Positions 7,873 to 16,496 of a DNA stretch of 62,031 nt are shown here, one piece after another. Position numbers and translations under genes: made by a program. The DNA is from Gemmatimonadota bacterium (GTDB lineage Bacteria > Gemmatimonadota > Gemmatimonadetes > Longimicrobiales > Gaopeijiaceae). The stretch's first letter is position 1, and each line of letters starts with the position of its first letter. Under the pieces are notes generated by a model. That model was not told the origin of the DNA, ran no database searches, and saw only the letters and a list, made by a program, of their open reading frames with translations. The stretch is taken from contig PWWP01000306.1 in NCBI GenBank assembly GCA_003562075.1, positions 1 through 62,031 of the forward strand. Direction: 5' to 3'.

Positions 7873-9069
7873 GTGACTGCCAAGGTGAAGCAAGACGTGA
7901 TCAGGATCGTGATTCTGGGGTCCACCGGATCCATCGGGGTGAGCACCCTGAATGTGGTGGCTCGCCACCCTGGGCGTTTTCAGGTGGTGGGACTGGCAGC
8001 CAACCGGTCCGTCGAGCTTCTGGAGGAGCAAGCGGAGAACCATGACCCCAGCCAGGTCGTGGTGGCGGATGAAGAGGCCTTTGGGGACTGTCAGGACAAT
8101 GGCACCCACTGGTCCGGCGGACGTCAGGCCCTCCTGGAGCTGGCCGAGCTCCCCGAAGCCGACGTGGTGGTGAACGCATTGGTGGGATTTGCCGGGCTGG
8201 AGCCTTCCATCCGTGCTCTTCGGGCAGGGAAGCGACTTGCGCTGGCCAACAAGGAGTCGCTGGTGACCGGGGGCGAGCTCCTGTTGGAGGCCATGGAGGA
8301 GGGGGATGGTGAGCTGGTTCCGGTGGACTCGGAGCACTCGGCGATCCTTCAGTGCCTGGAGGGAGCATCAGCGGGAGAGGTGGAGCGCCTGGTCCTTACC
8401 GCGTCGGGAGGGCCCTTCCGAGGTTGGAACGCCACTCGTCTGAACGAGGTGGGACCCGGCGACGCCCTTCAGCATCCAACCTGGGACATGGGCGCCAAGA
8501 TTTCCATCGACTCGGCCACCCTGGCCAACAAGGCGTTGGAGGTCATGGAGGCCCATGTCCTGTACGGGATTGCCTATGACCGGATCGAGGCGGTGGTTCA
8601 TCCCCAATCCATCATCCACTCCTTCGTCGAGTTCGTAGATGGATCCGTTCTGGCTCAGTTGGGGTTCCCTACCATGGAACTCCCGATTCTCTACGCCCTC
8701 ACGTATCCACACCGGGTCGATGACGCCGTGTTGCGGACCTTCGATCCAGTGACGACGTCCCCCCTCACCTTCGAGGAGGTGGATCACGCTGCTTTTCCCC
8801 TCTACGGGATCGGTGTGGCGGCAGGACGGCGAGGAGGGACAGCCCCCACTGTCTACAATGCCGCAAATGAGGTGGCCGTGAGCGCCTTCCTGGAGGAGGA
8901 GCTTTCTTTTCCGGGGATGGCTTCGGTGGTCGAGGGTGTCCTGGAACGGGCCAAGGTGGTCCCGGCTCGGGAGCTGGGAGTGATTCTGGAAGCGGACGGA
9001 TGGGCGCGCCGGACCGCTGCGGAACTGATCAAGACGCGTCGAACCATTACGGCTGGAAAAGACGGATGA
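7873..9069 (+). CDS. dxr: 1-deoxy-D-xylulose-5-phosphate reductoisomerase
   Basis: NADPH-dependent second step of the non-mevalonate isoprenoid pathway, supplying precursors used by UppS. The 398-residue enzyme has the nucleotide-binding ILGSTGSIGVSTLNVV at the N-terminus, ALANKESLVTGG, the metal-site VDSEHSAILQCL and the TASGGPFRG loop. The GTG at 7873, 13 bases after the cdsA stop, gives a normal N-terminus; other GTG codons at 7864 and 7885 are possible. Its stop overlaps the rseP start (ATGA). Confidence 0.95.
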   Translation: MTAKVKQDVIRIVILGSTGSIGVSTLNVVARHPGRFQVVGLAANRSVELLEEQAENHDPSQVVVADEEAFGDCQDNGTHWSGGRQALLELAELPEADVVVNALVGFAGLEPSIRALRAGKRLALANKESLVTGGELLLEAMEEGDGELVPVDSEHSAILQCLEGASAGEVERLVLTASGGPFRGWNATRLNEVGPGDALQHPTWDMGAKISIDSATLANKALEVMEAHVLYGIAYDRIEAVVHPQSIIHSFVEFVDGSVLAQLGFPTMELPILYALTYPHRVDDAVLRTFDPVTTSPLTFEEVDHAAFPLYGIGVAAGRRGGTAPTVYNAANEVAVSAFLEEELSFPGMASVVEGVLERAKVVPARELGVILEADGWARRTAAELIKTRRTITAGKDG

Positions 9070-10469
9070 CCATTATTGCCACCCTCATCGTCCTGGGCGT
9101 GCTCATCTTCGTGCACGAGTTGGGACACTTCCTTGCTGCCCGTTCCGTGGGTGTCAGGGTGGAGCGCTTCTCCATCGGATTGGGTCCCCGGGTCTGGGGC
9201 TTCCAGCGGGGAGAAACGGAGTACGTCCTGAGCGCCATCCCCCTGGGTGGATATGTGAAGATGGGAGGGATGGACGACGAAGTCATGGAGCGGATCGAGG
9301 GCGGCGCCGTCGAGGAGGATGGGGAAGGGGGAGAGTCGGATGATGGTAGGGAGCCGGAGGCGGCCACCCCGACTCGGACTCTCCGGACCTCCGACTTCGA
9401 CGCCAAGCCCGTGTGGGCCCGCGCCTGGGTGATTTCTGCCGGCGTCATCATGAACATGCTGTTCGCCTTCTTCGCCTACACTGCTGTAGCCGCCGGCTGG
9501 GGCAGTGCGGAGATGGATACGACGCGGTTGGGAGAGGTCCGCGATGCGGCCCTTCCCGCAGAGGTCATGGAGTTGGCCCGGATTCCCTCGGGAGCCCACC
9601 TGGCTCAGATTGGCGATCGTCCGGTGGAGCACTGGGGGCACGTCCGGGACGCCATCCTGGAAGCACCGGCCGGGGCTCTGACGATCCGCTATCTGGAACC
9701 GGATGGCCAGGTGACGGTGACCATGCCGGAAGGAGATCGGTCCCGGATCGCAGGCGCCCTCCAGGTCTGGGTGGAGCCGGAGTTGGCCTTCGTGGAACCT
9801 GGCTCACCGGCCTATCGAGCCGGCCTTCGAAGTGGCGACTACATCGTCTCCATCGATGGGAACGAGGTGACCCTCTGGAGTCAGGTCACCGCTCTGATCC
9901 AGGATCGTCCCGAGCAGGAAACCGAGATCACGGTCCTTCGGGACGGGAGCGAGCTCACCCGGACGGTGGTTCCCAACGCTGTAGAGGGGCAGACGGCCAC
10001 GGGCGAAGTCCGAACCGTGGGACAGATCGGAGTCACGGCCTCTACCCCTCCGCCCACCTATACTCCCGTGGCTCCCGTGGAAGCCGTGGTGGTGGGGTGG
10101 GATGAGACGGCATATGTGACTGGCTTCATCCTCCGCTTCCTCGGAGAACTGGTGACAGGCCAGGTATCGGCCAGAAACCTGGGGAGCATCGTCACCATCG
10201 GCGAGGCGTCAGGTCAGGCCGCAGCCGAGGGCCTTCCCGTCTTTCTCAGCTTCATGGCCCTGTTCTCCATCAACCTGGCCATCCTCAACCTCCTGCCCAT
10301 CCCCATCCTGGATGGCGGACACCTGGTCTTCCTGGGAATCGAGGCGGTTCGGGGACGGCCGGTTTCGGTGGAGCAGCGAATGCGGTGGAGTCAGGTGGGG
10401 TTTGTCATCCTGCTGGGGATCATGGCCCTGGCTCTGGGGAACGACTTCCTGCGTCTGTTTGGCCTCTGA
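9066..10469 (+). CDS. rseP: Site-2 intramembrane zinc protease RseP
   Basis: Cleaves transmembrane anti-sigma factors or signal-peptide remnants (family M50B). The 467-residue protein has the zinc motif HELGH at residues 18-22 in the first membrane helix, a PDZ domain with GSPAYRAGLRSGDYIVSIDG in the middle, and the C-terminal LLPIPILDGGH motif carrying the third zinc ligand. Between the first helix and the second is an acidic insertion, about residues 76-105, rich in Glu, Gly and Asp, that the family usually lacks. The ATGA overlap with dxr implies coupled translation. Confidence 0.95.
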   Translation: MTIIATLIVLGVLIFVHELGHFLAARSVGVRVERFSIGLGPRVWGFQRGETEYVLSAIPLGGYVKMGGMDDEVMERIEGGAVEEDGEGGESDDGREPEAATPTRTLRTSDFDAKPVWARAWVISAGVIMNMLFAFFAYTAVAAGWGSAEMDTTRLGEVRDAALPAEVMELARIPSGAHLAQIGDRPVEHWGHVRDAILEAPAGALTIRYLEPDGQVTVTMPEGDRSRIAGALQVWVEPELAFVEPGSPAYRAGLRSGDYIVSIDGNEVTLWSQVTALIQDRPEQETEITVLRDGSELTRTVVPNAVEGQTATGEVRTVGQIGVTASTPPPTYTPVAPVEAVVVGWDETAYVTGFILRFLGELVTGQVSARNLGSIVTIGEASGQAAAEGLPVFLSFMALFSINLAILNLLPIPILDGGHLVFLGIEAVRGRPVSVEQRMRWSQVGFVILLGIMALALGNDFLRLFGL

Positions 10470-10590
10470 CGGGGAGCGCCGGGCCGTGTCCCGTGTCGGT
10501 TGGCAATCCGAGGCCGGGCTGGAGGAGCTGAGGTCGCAGGCTGGAGGCGTACCCCGTCCCGGGAGGGCCGTGGGTCGGTAGGTTGCCGAC

Positions 10591-11412
10591 TCAGAGAAGG
10601 GTGAGCTGGGCCGGTCCCATCTCTTCACGGAGGCGGGCGATCTCCAGGAGGGGGGTGGGTTCATCCTGAGCGGCGGCCTGCAACCATCCGGACCAGCCCG
10701 TGTTGGCCAGGGTCTTTCCCATCACCTCCATCGCCAGCTCCGGGCGATTGCACTCCACTGAAAGATGGGCCAGGAGGATTCCGGCCAACCGAGGATGGAC
10801 CAGCTCCCGGGCGAACTCGGCTGCGGCGTGGTTCGACAGGTGACCATGGGAGGAAGCGATCCGAGCTTGGACCGAGGGAGGGTAGGGCCCGGTCCGGAGG
10901 AGCGTTTCATCGTGGTTGGACTCCAGGATCAGGAAATCACAACCTGCCAGGGAATGCCGAATCGCCGTCGTGGGTCGACCCAGGTCAGTGGCCACTCCCA
11001 CCCGCGTCCCACACTCTTTCCCCTCTACGGTGACGGCCACCGGATCGGCGGCGTCATGAACCGTGAGGAAGGGGTGGACCCTGAGGTCGCCGACAGCAAA
11101 TGGCTGGGCTGCCTCGTAGGCTCGAAGATCCTCCTCACCACGGAAGCGGTCCCGACAGGCTTCCCGGGTGGCGGCGGTCAGATAGACCGGGGTGCCGTAG
11201 CGTCGGGCAAAGATGCCGGCGCCATGGACGTGGTCACTGTGTTCGTGGGTCAGGACCACAGCGTCGATACTCTCCGGTTCCACGCCCAGTGCCCTCATCC
11301 GGAGGGCCAACTGTCGACCGCTGAATCCGGCGTCGACCAGGATCCGGGTGTTGTCAGTGGCCACCAGCGTGGAGTTCCCCCGGCTCCCACTGCCCAACAT
11401 GGCCACCTTCAT
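10591..11412 (-). CDS. MBL-fold metallo-hydrolase, WalJ/YycJ-like
   Basis: A 273-residue metallo-beta-lactamase-fold protein. It begins KVAMLGSGSRGNSTLV, the usual N-terminus of the YycJ/WalJ group, and has the metal motif THEHSDHVHG near residues 55-64, LILESNHDETLL, and SSHGHLSNHAAAEFA. Family members are thought to act on nucleic acids and have been linked to cell-wall/replication coordination in Firmicutes; the substrate is not fixed. It is the last gene of the minus-strand run from 14336 and converges on rseP. Confidence 0.85.
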   Translation of the reverse strand: MKVAMLGSGSRGNSTLVATDNTRILVDAGFSGRQLALRMRALGVEPESIDAVVLTHEHSDHVHGAGIFARRYGTPVYLTAATREACRDRFRGEEDLRAYEAAQPFAVGDLRVHPFLTVHDAADPVAVTVEGKECGTRVGVATDLGRPTTAIRHSLAGCDFLILESNHDETLLRTGPYPPSVQARIASSHGHLSNHAAAEFARELVHPRLAGILLAHLSVECNRPELAMEVMGKTLANTGWSGWLQAAAQDEPTPLLEIARLREEMGPAQLTLL

Positions 11413-11452
11413 GGGTGCCTCTCCCTCCCGGCGGCCCTGGTTGATTCCTGAT

Positions 11453-12838
11453 TCACCGGTTGGTCCCCAGGGACTTCGGACCTGGGCCCTCTTCTGTTTC
11501 AGGGGGCCCGCCGTGGAGAGTCTCCTGCTCGTGGGCGTCCACGCTGTGGGTTTCTCCCCAAAGGTGTTCCAGGAGGTGGGTCATACCGGCCGATAGCTCC
11601 AGGTTCCTTCGGCTCATGGCTCGACGGGTAGTGGTCAGGAAGGGCTCCAGCCGGGTGGCGATGAGATCCTGGCCCTGTCCCCACGAGAAGGGAGGGACCC
11701 AGCGGGGGGGAAGCTCCCCGGCGAAAAGCGTCGAGCCGGCCCCCACCACCGTTCCCGTATTCAAGAGGGTCCCGATCCCCGTTCTCACGTGGTCGCCCAG
11801 GAAGACACCGACCTTGAGAAGCCCCGTATCGATCTCACCATCCCTCGGAGATCTCATGCGGACCGTGCCGTAGGTGTTCTTCAGATCCGAGTTGGTCGTC
11901 ATGGCACCCAGATTCACCCACCGTCCCAGGATGGAGTGGCCCAGGAATCCATGGTGGGCCTTGTTGCAGTAGCCAAGGATGACGGAATGGTCGATCTCTC
12001 CGTGGAGCTTGCAGACCGGGCCGCAGGAAAGGGCCGAGATCTGGCCGCCCAGGAGAGTGGAGCCGGGGCCGATGAAGGCCGGGCCCCGGAGGTGGGTCCG
12101 GGGCTCGACCTGGACCTGCCGGGCCAAATGGATGGGCCCATTTCGGGTATCGAGGATCGTCCCGGGGGCGACCTCGACTTCGGGCTCGGCGCTCACCGGG
12201 TGACCGCCCATGCGAGACACGCCGGAGATGGGAGGAAGGGGAGAGACCCCGGGACCTCGGCCGTCGGGAAAGAGGATGCCCAGGTCCTTGGCCACCTGGT
12301 CCGGGTTATCGGTCATGAGGGTCCAGGGTCGCTCAAGGAGTCGTCCCGGGACGTTGAGGGGGTCTCCGCTTATCCCATGGAGGATGGCGTGAGCTTCCCC
12401 TGGGCGCTCCCTCAATGCCTGGAGGACGGTTGCCTCTTCAGCTGGAACGAACCAGCCCACGGTCTGGGCACCGGCCACCAGCCGGAGAGGGGTGTTCCCA
12501 AGGGGAAGTTGGAGGGACGATCCTTCACCCGGAGGGGGAAGCGGAGGGACGTATCGGCTCCGGAAGATCAGGAGACCGTGGGTTCCGGCCCTTCCACCCG
12601 GGGGAACGTCGGTTGTCTCACGGGATGGATGGACGGCTGGCGCTTCTTGCCCGTCGTCGAACCCCTCCAACTGGGGAGCCCCCAGGTAGCCGGCGCAGAG
12701 GAGGCCAGTAGCCCGTTCCACCCGCTGCCGAAGGAGAAGGGCGCCGAAGAGGAGCTCCCCAACGGGGCGCGTCTGGGAGAAGGGTGTCCACCCGTGGGGA
12801 GCTTTGTCCTCCAGGAGGAAGAGGTCAACGCCGCTCAT
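11453..12838 (-). CDS. GlmU-family protein, putative sugar nucleotidyltransferase with left-handed beta-helix
   Basis: The 461-residue protein opens with LFLLEDKAPHGWTPFSQTRPV, typical of the NTP_transf_4 group rather than of true GlmU, whose GGXGTRM loop is absent. The C-terminal half (about 230-420) has hexapeptide-type repeats with GPGSTLLGG, LGYCNKAHHGFLGHSILG and GTLLNTGTVVGAGSTLF, predicting a left-handed beta-helix acyltransferase fold. Function in sugar-nucleotide or envelope-sugar synthesis is inferred from fold and from overlap (ATGA) with the preceding mannose-1-phosphate guanylyltransferase gene. Exact substrate unknown. Confidence 0.8.
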   Translation of the reverse strand: MSGVDLFLLEDKAPHGWTPFSQTRPVGELLFGALLLRQRVERATGLLCAGYLGAPQLEGFDDGQEAPAVHPSRETTDVPPGGRAGTHGLLIFRSRYVPPLPPPGEGSSLQLPLGNTPLRLVAGAQTVGWFVPAEEATVLQALRERPGEAHAILHGISGDPLNVPGRLLERPWTLMTDNPDQVAKDLGILFPDGRGPGVSPLPPISGVSRMGGHPVSAEPEVEVAPGTILDTRNGPIHLARQVQVEPRTHLRGPAFIGPGSTLLGGQISALSCGPVCKLHGEIDHSVILGYCNKAHHGFLGHSILGRWVNLGAMTTNSDLKNTYGTVRMRSPRDGEIDTGLLKVGVFLGDHVRTGIGTLLNTGTVVGAGSTLFAGELPPRWVPPFSWGQGQDLIATRLEPFLTTTRRAMSRRNLELSAGMTHLLEHLWGETHSVDAHEQETLHGGPPETEEGPGPKSLGTNR

Positions 12839-13914
12839 CCGCCCCCCTTCTCCGGGTCCCGGAGACTCTCCGGGAGTCGACCCAGGAGATCCTTCAGCTC
12901 TCCTGCCCGATCCCGTCGCGTGACGAGGGTGATCCCACCAGATCGGGCGACCACCAGGTCATGGACTCCGAAGAGGACGACGGGGCCGTCCTCAGCCCAG
13001 ACCACATTTCCCTCCCCGTCCACGACCTGGCCTTCTCCCTCCACCACGTTGCCGGAGTCGTCCGGGGACCCGGTCCGGACCAGAGCATCCCAGCTCCCTA
13101 CATCGTCCCACTCGAAGGTGGCCTCCACGGTACCGACCCGACCGCTCCGCTCCAGGATTGCTTCGTCCACTGAGACATGAGGTGCCTGCGCGAAGAACCC
13201 GTCCACGTCTCCCTGATCCAGGAGGGGGAAGTGCCGGGCGATCTCCGGAGCGTGAAGTCTCACCTCCTCCAGAAAGCGGGCGGTAGACCAGATGAAGATC
13301 CCACTGTTCCAGAGGTATCCCTGGGAAAGGTATCGACGGGCGGCGGCCTCATCGGGCTTTTCTATGAAGGCTCCCAGCTTCCACGCCCGGAACGAGGGGT
13401 CGCCCGTCTCCAGGGCGGGGCCGGGGCGAAGGTAACCGTACCCGGTCTCGGGCCGATTCGGGGGCACGGCCACGGTCAGGAGGAGGTCTTCTCTGGCAGC
13501 CAGTTCCGCGGCCCGAGGAAGGAGCTGAAGGAAAGCCCCTCGGGGCTCGATGGCATGGTCCGAGTGAAGGGAGATCATGACCGCGTCCGGATCCTGAGCG
13601 TGAAGCCGGTGGGCCGCCCAGGCCAGGACGGGTCCGGTACCCCGAGCGCGAGGCTCGACCCAGAAAAGCTCCTCGTCAGGTTCCGAGAGGACCTGCCTGA
13701 ATGGAAGGACCAAGTGCCGGCCAGCCAGAATCCTGAGCCGGGATCGGGGTACCAGGGAGAGTGCTCGATCCACCGTCTCCTGGATGAGGGGACGGTGGGA
13801 AGCCAAGGGAAGAAGCTGTTTGGGCCGCTCAGGTCGGCTGGCCGGCCAGAAGCGAGAGCCGATCCCTCCGGCCAGGACGACGATGGAGAGGTGGGACGGG
13901 ACGCTGGCTGACAA
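12835..13914 (-). CDS. Mannose-1-phosphate guanylyltransferase
   Basis: Makes GDP-mannose from mannose 1-phosphate and GTP for glycan synthesis. The N-terminus carries the nucleotidyltransferase signature VVLAGGIGSRFWPASRPERP followed by KQLLPL, and later HSDHAI, RPETGYGYLRPG, FIEKPDEA, LWNSGIFIW and TFEWDDVGSWDAL, all typical of the family. The C-terminal isomerase domain of bifunctional enzymes is absent. The best start is a TTG at 13914, after a GGGAGTCC ribosome-binding site and 20 bases beyond the receiver-gene stop, giving 359 residues. The frame runs open farther upstream but would overlap that gene and lacks conserved sequence. Confidence 0.88.
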   Translation of the reverse strand: MSASVPSHLSIVVLAGGIGSRFWPASRPERPKQLLPLASHRPLIQETVDRALSLVPRSRLRILAGRHLVLPFRQVLSEPDEELFWVEPRARGTGPVLAWAAHRLHAQDPDAVMISLHSDHAIEPRGAFLQLLPRAAELAAREDLLLTVAVPPNRPETGYGYLRPGPALETGDPSFRAWKLGAFIEKPDEAAARRYLSQGYLWNSGIFIWSTARFLEEVRLHAPEIARHFPLLDQGDVDGFFAQAPHVSVDEAILERSGRVGTVEATFEWDDVGSWDALVRTGSPDDSGNVVEGEGQVVDGEGNVVWAEDGPVVLFGVHDLVVARSGGITLVTRRDRAGELKDLLGRLPESLRDPEKGGG

Positions 13915-13934
13915 AAGGACTCCCGGGTCTGAAC

Positions 13935-14336
13935 TCAGCGTCGGGCCAGGAGTTGGTCCACCCGGACGAGGAGTTTCTTGGGGCTGAAGGGCTTGGTCAT
14001 GAATTCGTCGGCACCCAGGGCGAAGGCCTCTTCCCGATCCACGTCCTGTCCCTTGGCAGTCAGGATGATGACGGGCAGATTCTTCCGATGGGTCATGGTC
14101 CGGATCTCCTGGAGGACCTCCAGTCCGGTCATCCCGGGCATGAGAAGATCCATGACGACCAGGTCCAGAGGCTCCGAACCCTTCAACTTCTCCAGGGCCG
14201 CCGGTCCGTCCCCGACCACGGTCAGCTGAAAACCGGCGGCTTCCAGGAGCGTCGTCAGAATTCGGCGGATGTGGGGCTCGTCTTCCGCCACCAGAAGGCG
14301 GAGAGATCCGGCAGGCCGCAGGGTCCCTTCCGGCAT
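13935..14336 (-). CDS. Stand-alone response-regulator receiver protein
   Basis: A 133-residue single-domain CheY-like protein. The acidic pocket E18-D19, the phosphoacceptor D63 in VVMDLLMPGMTG, T93 in ILTAKG and K115 in FMTKPF are all present, so it should be phosphorylatable. There is no DNA-binding or enzymatic output domain. It heads the minus-strand operon with the mannose-1-phosphate guanylyltransferase gene. The nearest histidine kinase is at 16497-17702 on the other strand and could be its partner, but this is only inference. Confidence 0.9.
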   Translation of the reverse strand: MPEGTLRPAGSLRLLVAEDEPHIRRILTTLLEAAGFQLTVVGDGPAALEKLKGSEPLDLVVMDLLMPGMTGLEVLQEIRTMTHRKNLPVIILTAKGQDVDREEAFALGADEFMTKPFSPKKLLVRVDQLLARR

Positions 14337-14437
14337 GGGGATCTCCCGACTGGATCGGTGAGCGTCGTGGCCGGGGAAACACGGGGGGGACCAGATGAAA
14401 CGATCCCGGTACCCTGACCCCGGACAATGCGCCGGGG

Positions 14438-14466
14438 AACCTACCCGAGGGAGGGTGTAAAGTCAA
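14438..14466 (-). promoter_or_regulatory. Candidate promoter of the receiver-protein operon
   Basis: Read on the minus strand: -35 TTGACT (14466-14461), 17-base spacer, -10 TAGGTT (14443-14438). It would start transcription about 100 bases before the receiver gene. The -35 is strong and the -10 weak. Confidence 0.4.
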
Positions 14467-14487
14467 GCAATGGGAGGCCTTTCAGGG

Positions 14488-14517
14488 TTGACACCCGGGA
14501 TGGCCTTCGGGTAGTCT
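14488..14517 (+). promoter_or_regulatory. Candidate promoter of the lipoprotein gene
   Basis: A perfect -35 TTGACA (14488-14493) is followed after 18 bases by TAGTCT (14512-14517). Its -35 context TTGACACCC matches that of the rplM promoter. It lies back-to-back with the minus-strand candidate at 14438-14466, with 21 bases between the two -35 boxes. Confidence 0.4.
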
Positions 14518-14643
14518 TCGAGCCGGTTTTCCGGCTCTGCACCGGGTGATCTCTCCGTACTCAACGTGGACCTGGGATGGCAGCGTTTCGCCTGTCCTCC
14601 CTGTGGGGCTCCGGGCCCCGGGAGCTGTACTGTGTCAAACCGA

Positions 14644-15201
14644 ATGACCTCAGGTAGCAGCGCGATTCTTCTGGCCATTGCCCTGCTCCTGACGGGATGT
14701 GGTGATGACCCCTTCCAGATCAACTGGGAAGAGAATCCCACCGAATCCACCCTCTTCTCTCTGGACCGGCAGGAGCTGAATCGGCCTGCGGCCTTCGATA
14801 TGCTGCAGCGGAGACGGGTGGTGGTGGAGGATCCCCAATCCCGGGGAGAGTGGGATTTCGCCGTAGATCGTCTGGGGGGCCAGTTGGTTCTCCTTCCCCC
14901 AAGGGCGCTGGGCGTCAGTTCCAGGGCCGGAATCGCTCCTGTCCGGGGTGTTTCCTTTGACGATCTTCGGGATGCACCCTCCGATTCGACCCTCTATGTG
15001 ACACAGGATCCCGTTCCGCTGGAGTACGGCGTCACCTACGCGGTCCGGACCCGGGAGCAGTCGGGGCGGTTCGGACAGCGGTGCAGGTACTATGGTAAGC
15101 TGGAAGCCGTGGACCTGAACGTGGATGAGGGAGTTCTCATCTTCCGCCACGACACCAGTCCGGAGTGCAACAGCCGGCGACTCTACCCACCGGGGGGCTG
15201 A
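14644..15201 (+). CDS. Predicted lipoprotein of unknown function
   Basis: I do not recognise a family. The 185-residue product has a hydrophobic signal and a lipobox LLTGC with the acylated Cys near residue 18, so it should be anchored to a membrane facing the periplasm. The mature part has no repeats or known motifs and contains two Cys (in RCRYYG and PECNSRR) that could form a disulfide. The ATG at 14644 gives a clean signal peptide; a GTG at 14632 is also possible. It ends five bases before serS. Confidence 0.7.
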   Translation: MTSGSSAILLAIALLLTGCGDDPFQINWEENPTESTLFSLDRQELNRPAAFDMLQRRRVVVEDPQSRGEWDFAVDRLGGQLVLLPPRALGVSSRAGIAPVRGVSFDDLRDAPSDSTLYVTQDPVPLEYGVTYAVRTREQSGRFGQRCRYYGKLEAVDLNVDEGVLIFRHDTSPECNSRRLYPPGG

Positions 15202-15206
15202 AGCGA

Positions 15207-16484
15207 ATGCTCGATCTGAAGCTGATCCGAAGTGAACCTGAAACCGTTCGCACGGCCCTGGCCAGGAGAGGAGACGATGCAGGGGCCGAGCATCTGGACG
15301 AGATCCTGGAGCTGGACGAACTGCGGAGGACTGCTGTTACCGAGGGTGACGAGCTTCGGGCCCGTAGAAACGAGGTGTCCCGGACCATCGGCGAGTTGAA
15401 GCGGGAGGGAAAGGACGCTGACTCCCTCATTGCCGAGATGCGGGAGGTGGGTGCTCGGGTCGATGAACTGGAATCCCGAGTCACGGCCAGTGAAGAACGC
15501 ATCCAGGAACTCCTCCTGAACATCCCCAATATGCCGCTGGCCGAGGTCCAGGCTGGTGGCGAAGACGCAAACGAAGTGCTCCGCACCTGGGGAACTCCGG
15601 TTCGGCATGACTTCCAAGCCCGTCCACACTGGGAACTGGGAGAGGAACTGGGACTTCTGGATCTTCCGGCCGGCTCCCGGATTTCGGGCTCCGGATTCCC
15701 GGTCCTTCGGGGTGCCGGTGCCCGGCTCCAGCGCATCCTCATCGACTGGATGCTGGAGATCCATACGGATGAACACGGATACGAGGAGCTCCGAGTCCCC
15801 TATCTGGTGACCCGGGACGCGCTCACCGGAACGGGTCAGCTGCCCAAATTTGCTGACGACTCTTACGTGACCCAGCAGGATGAGCTCTGGCTCATCCCCA
15901 CGGCCGAGGTACCGGTGACCAACCTTCACCGGGAACAGCTCCTGGGGCCAGACATCCTTCCTCTCCGGTATACTGCCTACTCCCCCTGCTTTCGGCGGGA
16001 GGCGGGGGCGGCCGGCAAGGACACTCGGGGCCTCCTTCGGGTCCATCAGTTCGACAAGGTGGAGCTGGTGCGGTATGAGCGTCCAGAACGGAGTCGGGAG
16101 GCGTTGGAGGAACTCACTGGCGAGGCCGAGGTCATCCTGCAGCGCCTGGGACTGGCCTATCGAGTGGTTCGCCTGGCAGGAGAAGACCTGGGCTTCTCGG
16201 CGGCCATGACCTATGACCTGGAGGTCTGGGCTCCCGGTGTGGAGCGGTGGCTCGAGGTGTCCAGTTGCAGCACCTTCAACGATTACCAGGCCCGAAGGGC
16301 CGGTCTCCGGTTCCGGCCCGGTCCCCAGGAAAAGCCTGAGTTCGTTCACACCCTGAACGGATCAGCGCTGGCGCTTCCGCGACTCCTGGTGGCTCTACTG
16401 GAGACGGGTCAGGAGGAAGATGGGTCCATCCGACTTCCCCCGGTTCTGGCGGAGCGGTTCGGCACGGACCGACTCGGCGCCTGA
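15207..16484 (+). CDS. serS: Serine--tRNA ligase
   Basis: Class II aminoacyl-tRNA synthetase charging tRNA-Ser and tRNA-Sec. The 425-residue product begins MLDLKLIRSEPETVR, has the N-terminal coiled-coil tRNA-binding arm (about 27-100), and catalytic motifs TAEVPVTNLH, FRREAGAAGKDTRGLLRVHQ (motif 2) and TLNGSALALPRLLVALLE (motif 3). Full length. The ATG at 15207 starts at the conserved N-terminus. Confidence 0.97.
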   Translation: MLDLKLIRSEPETVRTALARRGDDAGAEHLDEILELDELRRTAVTEGDELRARRNEVSRTIGELKREGKDADSLIAEMREVGARVDELESRVTASEERIQELLLNIPNMPLAEVQAGGEDANEVLRTWGTPVRHDFQARPHWELGEELGLLDLPAGSRISGSGFPVLRGAGARLQRILIDWMLEIHTDEHGYEELRVPYLVTRDALTGTGQLPKFADDSYVTQQDELWLIPTAEVPVTNLHREQLLGPDILPLRYTAYSPCFRREAGAAGKDTRGLLRVHQFDKVELVRYERPERSREALEELTGEAEVILQRLGLAYRVVRLAGEDLGFSAAMTYDLEVWAPGVERWLEVSSCSTFNDYQARRAGLRFRPGPQEKPEFVHTLNGSALALPRLLVALLETGQEEDGSIRLPPVLAERFGTDRLGA

Positions 16485-16496
16485 GGCGTCAGAGAC

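Larger units (their letters stand above)
14337..14643. other. Divergent intergenic region, 307 bp
   Basis: Separates the minus-strand receiver gene from the plus-strand lipoprotein gene. I see no gene in it. It holds two promoter-like sites facing apart (listed separately) and GC-rich flanks. Confidence 0.7.

Noticed and set aside
11453-12838. True GlmU (bifunctional N-acetylglucosamine-1-phosphate uridyltransferase)
   Set aside because: The N-terminal GGXGTRM nucleotide loop is missing, and the N-terminal sequence fits the NTP_transf_4 group.
11789-13180. 463-codon plus-strand frame opposite the GlmU-like and guanylyltransferase genes
   Set aside because: Antisense to two genes with clear motifs; composition looks like a frame shadow.
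13915-14466. Upstream extension of the mannose-1-phosphate guanylyltransferase frame
   Set aside because: It would cover the receiver gene on the same strand, has low-complexity Pro/Gly/Arg sequence, and a ribosome-binding site supports the TTG at 13914 instead.
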